Program-made: the position numbers and the translations under genes
Assembly: GCA_905178155.1 (NCBI GenBank)
Contig: CAJINV010000019.1
Span: 914,913 to 978,912 of the forward strand
DNA: 64,000 nt
DNA from: Amoebophrya sp. A120
Lineage: Eukaryota > Sar > Dinophyceae > Syndiniales > Amoebophryaceae
Direction: 5' to 3'
In this document: positions 57,448 through 64,000 of the stretch, piece by piece
Layout: each line of letters starts with the position of its first letter
Position numbering within the stretch: the first letter of the stretch is position 1
The notes under the pieces: generated by a model
Told to the model about the DNA's origin: nothing
The model's database searches: none
What the model saw: the letters and a program-made list of their open reading frames with translations, nothing else

Positions 57448-59862
57448 TCAGGAGTGCCCAGCCTTGCTCGCACCTCTACTTTCGTCCTCTTTCTCTCTAC
57501 CCACATTTTTAGCATTTCCACCGCTCCAAACCAGCCACGCCCTCAACCCCAGGCAAAACAGCGAGAACACGGATGCGATTCCGTTCACGATTCCTGCGAC
57601 GTAGAGACTCGGACCGGACTGGATCCCGTGGTAGAACCACAAGCCGCAGACGAATAGCCCGGCGCAGTTTTGCGACACCGACCCCATGAACAGCGGATTT
57701 TTCTCCTGCCACGCACGGTAGGAATACCGAACCGGCGCGCCCATCATGGTCAGGAAGGTGCAAACGCCGAGGGTGGAAAACAGAATTTTTACCTCGTCAA
57801 TCATCACGGTTTCCTCGCCATTCCGCTCTTTCGCCGACAGGCTGCTCCCGGAGAGATCGCTGTCAGAAGAAGAAGAAGAGCTAGTTGTACTTCCACCCTG
57901 GTCCTCCTCGCCGTTGCCTCCCCCGTCAAAAAGACAAGTGAACACGTATTACAATGAAAAATGCCCCCACCCCACACTTGGCAGCATTTGTATTGCAAAC
58001 CTTTCCAATAGAAACGCTTCCCGTCTTGCATATCTCAGGATCACAAATTTTCCATGCTGAATAGCGCGAATTTGTGTTGCGGAGGGGCCCAACAGCATCC
58101 GGATCTGTTATGCACAAGGCACCTTGCGCACCTAGATTCTGCATCAGAAAAGCTCGCAATCCTTTCATGCAAGACAAAAAGCTTTCATTTGGAAACTTTG
58201 CATGACAACCTTTTGCAAATTCGGGGGTGGGGGCACTTTTCACTGTAATAACACGTCCGGGCGGTCGTGAAAAACCGTGAGGAGGAAGCATCAAATGCAA
58301 AAGTGTCTGGATCTGGGAGAATGCAAGATCTGTCATGCATATTTCTCATGACCCATGATTGTCTGTGATGTATGCCCTACCATCACAGATTTTTAGAACC
58401 CTTCCTGATGCACCTTCCGCATGAGAAATGCCCTGTCCGTGCAGCACAAATTGTACCCCTCTTGCTGGTCATGCAACACAATTTTTTTTCGAGTCCAGAA
58501 ACAGCATGACAAGGAAGTTACCACCTTCCAGACCCAGACATATTTGCAATGCATAGAAAGACCAGCGTGACGAAACACAGATATAGAATCAAAAACAGCA
58601 ACAATCGCTTCAACTCTTTCTCATACAAGTCCCGCCGGTAGTATTTGCAGTAGAGAAACAGCTATCAAATGTAAAAGTGTCTGGGTCTGGAAGAATGCAA
58701 CTTGTCATGCTAAATCTGAAGCATGCAAAAATCTGTGTTGCATGACTACCAAAAGCCGTCCAGTTTTGACCAAGTCGGGAGGAAGTTTCTCATGCAGGAT
58801 AGGCATGAGAGAGATCGCACAGAATCTGTCATGCTATGAATGTCCTGCATTCCAGACCTCATGGGTCATGGAAAAGCTGCATGACAAATCGCGCACTCTT
58901 CCGGACCCAGACATTTTTACATTTGATAACAGCCACAAAAACCCGGTGGAAATCTGCAGGCAGCCCTGGGGCACGCCGGTGCGGAAGCCCTGGAGCAGAA
59001 AAAAACTGGTCCACGTCCAGCCATTCGCGCACTGCGCGACAAATTGGAGCGGGGGGGTTTCCAGTTGGTCCTCGAGGTGATCATCAAGATCTCCTTCGTT
59101 TTTGCAGTTTTTCAGATCGGGCTGGGGAGCCGCAGCAGTTGACTTAGACTTCTGTACCACTTCGCCGGCTTCTTGTCGTTGTTTTGTCCCTTGCGAAGCT
59201 GCAACAAACGCTGTGGTCGCGGCCGCATTATAGTCGTGCTCCTGAGCAGTGTCGACATTCATATTACCGTCAGGTGGCTCGACGGCGATAGCAACATGAT
59301 CTTCATTTTCTCTCGTTAAACTCGGATCTTTGTCACGAGAGCTTAAATCTGCTGGAAGAACATCCTCTTCATCTAGTGTCGGAACCACTTCTTCATCTGC
59401 GTCTGTCTCTACTTCCAGCAACACATCCGGTACCCCCGGGCGCGAAGAGGCAGCAGTGCCCCCGGTCGTGCTTGCGGAAGAAAGGTTTTCCGCTGAGATG
59501 ACCAGAGAAGCGGTGCAGGGCTTCATACTCATGGAGCAGGTCTCTGATGTTAAATACAGATTTTTAACGACTTCTGTGCTGCCTTCTGCGTGAAGATCCG
59601 TTTTATTCGTTTGTGCAGGTGCATTCTTTGGATGTTCATCCAGGAGCGCAGCGGCCTTGGCTTTATTCGCTTCTTCCTCTTCCCGCTTTCTCGTGCGTTT
59701 CCTGACGGAGAGACGATAAAAGACCTCCCCCGGACCACCGAACAGGAAGATGGGAAGCGTGATAACCAGAATGTCGTAGGTTAGCTGAGCCATGATTCGA
59801 TCGACAAATTGTACAAGTAAGTAAATAGGGGCTGAAATGAACTTAGTGTTACGTTGGTACAT
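57448..59862 (-). CDS. SWEET (MtN3) family sugar transporter with a large first-loop insert
   Basis: Exons 59862-58929, 58657-58556, 58283-58251, 57941-57448. From the ATG at 59862 it has 520 aa; from the ATG at 59793 (MAQLTYDILVITLPIFLF) 497 aa. I favour 59793, since SWEETs start just before TM1. All three introns are introners. TM1 (YDILVITLPIFLFGGPGE) is followed by a 190-residue acidic, disordered insert, then LQFVAQCANGWTWTSFFLLQ, GCLQISTGFLWLFLYCKYY, and a helix LLLFLILYLCFVTLVFLL. A short Ser loop precedes the second MtN3 repeat (TLGVCTFLTMMGAPVRYSY, NCAGLFVCGLWFYHG, YVAGIVNGIASVFSLFCLGL). SWEETs are seven-helix facilitators that move sugars down a gradient across plasma or vacuolar membranes. 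In a parasite this could take up host sugar (inference). Confidence 0.85.
57947..58250. mobile_element. Introner FF (family VII)
   Basis: TATTACAATGAAAAATGCCC at the left; GGGCACTTTTCACTGTAATA at the right, with CCCCACCCC/GGGGTGGGG blocks. Exact target duplication ACACG at 57942-57946 and 58251-58255. Confidence 0.94.
58289..58555. mobile_element. Introner GG (family II), 5' end mutated
   Basis: Left end CATCAAATGCAAAAGTGTCT (CAT for TAT); TTCCAGACCCAGACATATT at the right, ending GCATA. Target duplication GGAAG versus GAAAG. Only 33 exon bases lie between it and FF. Confidence 0.88.
58663..58928. mobile_element. Introner HH (family II)
   Basis: TATCAAATGTAAAAGTGTCT at the left; AGACATTTTTACATTTGATA at the right. 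Exact target duplication ACAGC at 58658-58662 and 58929-58933. Internally near-identical to the truncated element at 51159-51355. Confidence 0.95.
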
Positions 59863-60722
59863 AAAAAGTGAAAGTTGTGAAAGTGAAAGTGAAATGTAGA
59901 TGCGTACAAATATTTAGTATGTCTACTCACCTGCGACTCACAGATCGATGAACGTCAAAGGAAATAATAGATCTGGAAGCAAGAAGTCACTCACCTGCGA
60001 CTCACAGGCGATCAAATGGCTTCACCTTCGCGACAAGCAGGTTCTTGCGAACGATAAAGATAGATGCGGCTACAGAATTACGAACGTTAGAAAAATAATG
60101 AGGTCCTGGAAATAGTTTTAGAAGCGAGATTTTCGAGGAATTTCCAGACGAGGATTTGAAGAATAATATGGGGACGACATCACCGCCAGGACGACGACGA
60201 CAGAGAAGAGCACCATTTTGATTTTTACGCAGCACAAGGCGAATTGGAGTTTCGGTTGCACGATAAAAATCTTGGACGACACACATCAAGAAATGAGCAC
60301 TTAAGTGAACGCACGCACGAATTTTTTGCACGACGAACTGAGTTCAGGATCGTAGCGTGGTTCGAGAGACGCAAAGCAGAAGGAGGACAAAAATGCACTG
60401 ACAAAGAACCTATCAAAAGCTAAAGCGTTAGAACGCTTTATAGCATTGCTCAGATGAGTTCTTGTTACTGTCAGACTTTTTTTTTCCCTTTTCTACTTTT
60501 GTGCGCTGGTGGTAGTTTTGTTCGGACAACATGTCAATCTGAATTCTTGAAATATCCTGCTGTTTTATCTTCGACATCTGCGTGGCTGCCTGTGTTAGTA
60601 TACCAAAATCCATCCCCGCCAACGCAGAAGGTCTAGGTCAGCAGCAGCAACAGCACAAATGACTTAACTTTTTGCTTATACTCTTCGTCAACATCTTCTG
60701 AATCCAAGGTAACGTTCATTCT

Positions 60723-60765
60723 CCATCAAAGTAGTGGTGTCTACCTGCGTACAAAGTTCTGGAAA
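60723..60765. repeat. 43-bp dispersed direct repeat, copy 1
   Basis: CCATCAAAGTAGTGGTGTCT continuing through CTGCGTACAAAGTTCTGG. Repeated at 62000-62042 without obvious change. Confidence 0.9.
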
Positions 60766-61483
60766 ATATTTGATAGTTACTAATCGTAGACCGAATAGAC
60801 GTTACAAAAGCAAAACAAGAAACTAAGAAATGGAGAGAGGGAAAAGGACAACACTTCTGCCCCTACCGTCCAAAGCATGACGACCACGCTGCAAGGGAAA
60901 GCAGCCCTAGGTGGAAGTAGTGCGATGGTGCTCGCTTAAAACTATGATCCCTGTGCACAAGGCGGGTAGGGGCGCCGGCTCCACCATCCAAGTGCTCATA
61001 GTTTTAACGTGTTGTTGAGATAGCGATGACGAGGAAGAAACAGGACCACACCACACAGAACAAACCGGAGACGAAGAGCAGCAGGATCGGTGGATTACCG
61101 AGGTTGACCGAAAGCGAAGAGCACAAAATGGGAGTTAATGTATAGCATGTAGAAATAAAATGATAATAAAATACGATCGATGTATGCGACGATGACGAAG
61201 AGCGATAGATACGTAGAGCGCGATGAAATACGAAGAGCACGATGAAATGCAAAAGCACGATGAAATGCAAAAATACGAAGAGCACGATTAAAGAATATAA
61301 ATAAGCGATGTATACGACCCGATCGAATAGAAATGGCGATAAAAGACGTGGAGCGAGAGACAGCAATAATGGACGAGAGTGCAAATATGACGTTGATAAA
61401 AGTTCTAATAGGACCGACGTTACCGATATCTCTCATTATTGTGATTTTGATCATTTGGACGAACAGACACATAACAAGCAACT

Positions 61484-61548
61484 GTGTAGGCAAAAGGTGT
61501 AGGCAAAAGGTGTAGGCAAAAGGTGTAGGCAAAAGGTGTAGGCAAAAG
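61484..61548. repeat. 13-bp minisatellite, five units
   Basis: Unit GTGTAGGCAAAAG repeated five times head to tail. Not a dinoflagellate-type telomere repeat (TTTAGGG). Confidence 0.95.
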
Positions 61549-61999
61549 GTGTATATTATACCGTCCCGGAGATGGCGAGGCTCATTTTGTTTGATTTAAA
61601 TTTACCGAGAATTCATAAACAACGAAGGAACAACACAAGAAACATATAGAGCAACGATTGGGGGGTCATACAGAGTTGTTGCCATAAGAACACTGATCCG
61701 ACTTCGAAGATCATCACATACCGATGTTTAACTTCAACCGATTTGTATTGACGAGTCAACCGAAAAATCCTTTTTGTGCTTATAAAATAACAATTAAGAA
61801 ACAGGAAGCACACGCAACATTTTCTCAAGTTTCTTTTCCTAATTTATCTTGTCTTTTACTTCGCGATTGTCTTTTTTCATTTATTGATATTACAACGCTA
61901 CTTCGTCTGTGTGTAACTTTTCGTCTTGCTTGTGCCTTCGGCACCCCTGTCTGGTTAGTACAAAGTAGTGCCCCTGTCTTGCTTGTGCCTTCGGCACCC

Positions 62000-62042
62000 C
62001 CATCAAAGTAGTGGTGTCTACCTGCGTACAAAGTTCTGGAAA
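62000..62042. repeat. 43-bp dispersed direct repeat, copy 2
   Basis: Same as 60723-60765. It directly follows the second of two CTTGTGCCTTCGGCACCCC words (61928 and 61983). Confidence 0.9.
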
Positions 62043-62099
62043 AGAAAACCTTCAAGTTTATGGCCATTCTATCTGCATCTTTTCAAAGTGGATAAAAAA

Positions 62100-64000
62100 T
62101 TTTCAGGGTCTCCGGGCATAGGCATTGCGCTGCTTTACGTTTGTGATGTGCCTTTGTCGCGCATGAAATGCATTTGGGCCATGCGCATCAAGTTATCTAG
62201 TTGAGAAGGCGGCCATGTCGCCGCAGCGAGGACTATCCCGCGCACGGTCCCAGGTCATTTTTGAGTCTTTGGCGAAGACCACTTGGCTTCGGAGATAATC
62301 ATGTCCACCAAGAGAAGCCGAGCGGCCTCCGATCGCTTCCTGCCCTCCCCATGTGCGGCGGAGTTGCAGGCGGCACCCCCCGACTCTTCGATGTGGCAGA
62401 AGAAGTCGGAGATCTGGCTCTGGGTCACATCCACAGCGGCTCTACGATTTTCGCTCGACACCCCCCGCGCAGCTTCCTCGGCAGAGGATGTGTGGGCGGC
62501 CAAGTTGCGAGGCTGCTTGGTTCACTCCGCCACCCCAACGTCGCTGGGAACATCAACGCCCCCGCCTTCACGCCCGGTTTTTGCCCTTTTCCTAGCTTTC
62601 CAGATTTTGTGCTTCTGCGCAGCGCCCTCATGCGATTGCGTGAGTAATGGGCGCCAATCCAAGCGGGCCACGCTTCAGTAGCGCGATCCCATGCGGCACA
62701 GCCCCTCTCGGGGAAGCCTGCGCGTGGCAGCCCCATCGGTACGAATTGCCTTGGTTGGGTTTGGTAGGGAAGGCTTTCAAGGCCATGGCCGTCTGTGTTG
62801 TGGTGGGGCCAAAACGGACTGGAGGGGTGGGCGCGCTGGCAAAGCTGTAAACTAGGGGCAGGCTCCGGCGGCCTACGCCTTCTCCTGCCTACCTCTAGCA
62901 CTAGTAGGTCCTGGGGCCTACGCGAACTTTGCCCGCACACAGGCCGGGACGCCCTGGGCCCCGGCGGAAAGATTCGCCGAGGGCTTCTGAAGCTGGAAGC
63001 TTTCTCCTTTTTGGGACCCTTGCTGAGGACCCTCCGGGAGGGGTAGCCAAAAACACTACTACGAGGAAGCTTCCCCCCCTACTAGTAGTTTTGGAAGCTT
63101 CCCCCACTGCTACGAGGGTTCCGGAAAAAACCCCTTTTAGGGGTCTCGCGGGTGGGCCTTTCTTCGCAGAATCTAAAGAATTCCCGGAGACCCAGGGACG
63201 CGACTTCTAGAAAAATGGCGCCGCGAATTTAGCTTTTTGGCGCAGTGCGCCGGCAATAGCCTGCCCGCCCCCTAAGAACGCAACCTGCCCGGCGGAGTGC
63301 GATATCGCCTGCGAAGGTTGTAGCGCTTTTGATAGCGGGCCACCCAAGGCATGCAGCGCTGGGCTTTTTGCGAGGGTTTTCAGGATGCGGCGCAGGATGA
63401 TTATTCTCAGTGATTTCGCTATGGCGGGGTCCTTGACACAGACCAAGCTGCGGCGTGGCAGCGACTGCCCCGCCTGCGAAGCCTTTGGCCCGTTGAGAAA
63501 TGTGCCGCACGAATAAGGCGACTCAGGCAGCCCCGGCAGCAGTGGCCTGCGGCTGTTGGGGAGCCGCTGCCCAGAAGTATGCAAGCGCGAGGCGGCCTGA
63601 TCGCCCTGCGTGGCGTTTTAGATTGTCCGGCAGGCCGAATCAGGACCCCGCGGCCCGCTGCGATTGTTTTTTGGGCCGCCGCCCCCGCTCCCCGCGCGCA
63701 CTTCCAAGGGCCGGCCCGTCCGCGAACACTTCGTGGCGGCCGCTGACAGCAACCGCCGGCCCTGCAAATACGCCCTGCAAATAGGCAGGGCGCCACCCGC
63801 CACGGGCTAGTGGGTGCCCAGCGCCATGCATCCGGCAGGCCTGCCGGCGCAATGCCCTACTTGTAGATCTTCTGCGGCTGGCGGGGCACTCTGGTGGCGG
63901 CCCTGCGCTGGCTCGTGGGCAGGCTGCCGGGCCGGCGCGCGAACAAGCAGGCCGCCGCGGTATGGTGGCGCAGGCCATCCCGGCTAGGCCCCCAGGCCAT
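62100..64000. other. GC-rich terminal region of different composition
   Basis: From about 62100-62200 the sequence becomes GC-rich and stays so to the end, with no introner motif and no recognisable gene. Overlapping ORFs on both strands (for example 62425-62940 minus, 62283-62681 plus) look like by-products. AAGCTTCC/GGAAGCTT words and TACTAGTAG palindromes cluster at 63060-63110. Confidence 0.5.

Larger units (their letters stand above)
59863..62100. other. Gene-poor region with short repeats
   Basis: Upstream of the SWEET gene. No supported gene. 61200-61300 repeats GAAATGCAAAA/ACGAAGAGCACGAT units. The inverted words AAAACTATGA (60939) and TCATAGTTTT (60998) bracket a GC-rich loop. Confidence 0.5.

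Noticed and set aside
60930-61010. Inverted AAAACTATGA/TCATAGTTTT with GC-rich loop as a possible structural RNA
   Set aside because: Only ten bases pair and no known RNA motif is present.
61484-61548. Tandem short repeats near the end, considered as telomere
   Set aside because: Unit is GTGTAGGCAAAAG, only five copies, and unrelated sequence continues for 2.4 kb.
62425-62940. 171-codon minus-strand ORF in the GC-rich end
   Set aside because: Overlaps long ORFs in other frames on both strands, has Arg/Pro-rich composition and no recognisable motif.

Overview
This window is nuclear DNA from a protist, most likely a dinoflagellate-line alveolate close to Amoebophrya (Syndiniales). Three things point there. 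Every confidently modelled gene lies on one strand (minus) over about 59 kb. The gene content includes a CEP120-like centriole protein and dynein pieces, so the cell builds flagella. The coding sequences are packed with short introns that behave like inserted DNA elements (introners). Introners with inverted termini and non-canonical splice sites are, as far as I recall, reported from Amoebophrya; the taxon is an inference, while the introners are read directly from the sequence.

Layout. 1-17785 is a tandem duplication of an >8 kb unit carrying two genes: a secreted VHL-like/prolyl-4-hydroxylase-like 2OG oxygenase (copies at 212-2314 and 8705-11068) and a glyoxalase I-glyoxalase II fusion (4235-7344 and 13098-16581). 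17926-25799 is one gene of ten exons (1838 codons) for a UBA-like / double GFA-domain protein whose nine introns are all introners. 26650-31164 is a FAD monooxygenase interrupted by one introner and one 893-bp element. 32023-32862 is an unknown ORF. 34509-42720 is a CEP120 homologue (14 exons). 43881-47325 is a long disordered unknown protein. 48895-51080 is a small gene with an in-frame stop. 51159-52389 is a captured mosaic of dynein exons and truncated introners between 38-bp direct repeats. 55192-56622 is a secreted DUF285/BspA-like protein whose 3' end was hit by a 766-bp MITE-like element. 57448-59862 is a SWEET sugar transporter. From about 59.9 kb to the end I find no gene, and the last 1.9 kb changes in composition.

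The main discovery is the introner system. I delimit 34 elements of 150-330 bp (one expanded to 1046 bp by a nested insertion). They start TAT and end ATA with few exceptions, carry terminal inverted repeats of several unrelated families, and sit between 5-bp target duplications (one has 10 bp). Removing the element plus one duplication restores the reading frame every time. The summed exon lengths of all eight multi-exon genes containing introners and reconstructed here are multiples of three, with full-length domains restored. The tandem duplication shows movement after the copies split: two introners are present only in copy 1, five only in copy 2, and two are shared, and the empty sites lie in the sister gene. 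A few ordinary GT-AG introns (206-286 bp) coexist in the same genes.

Metabolic themes are limited: methylglyoxal detoxification (glyoxalase fusion), a GFA-domain protein, protein hydroxylation, flavin hydroxylation, sugar transport and centriole assembly. There is no operon logic; gene spacing is 0.8-2 kb. No rRNA, tRNA, CRISPR or convincing spliced-leader gene was found.
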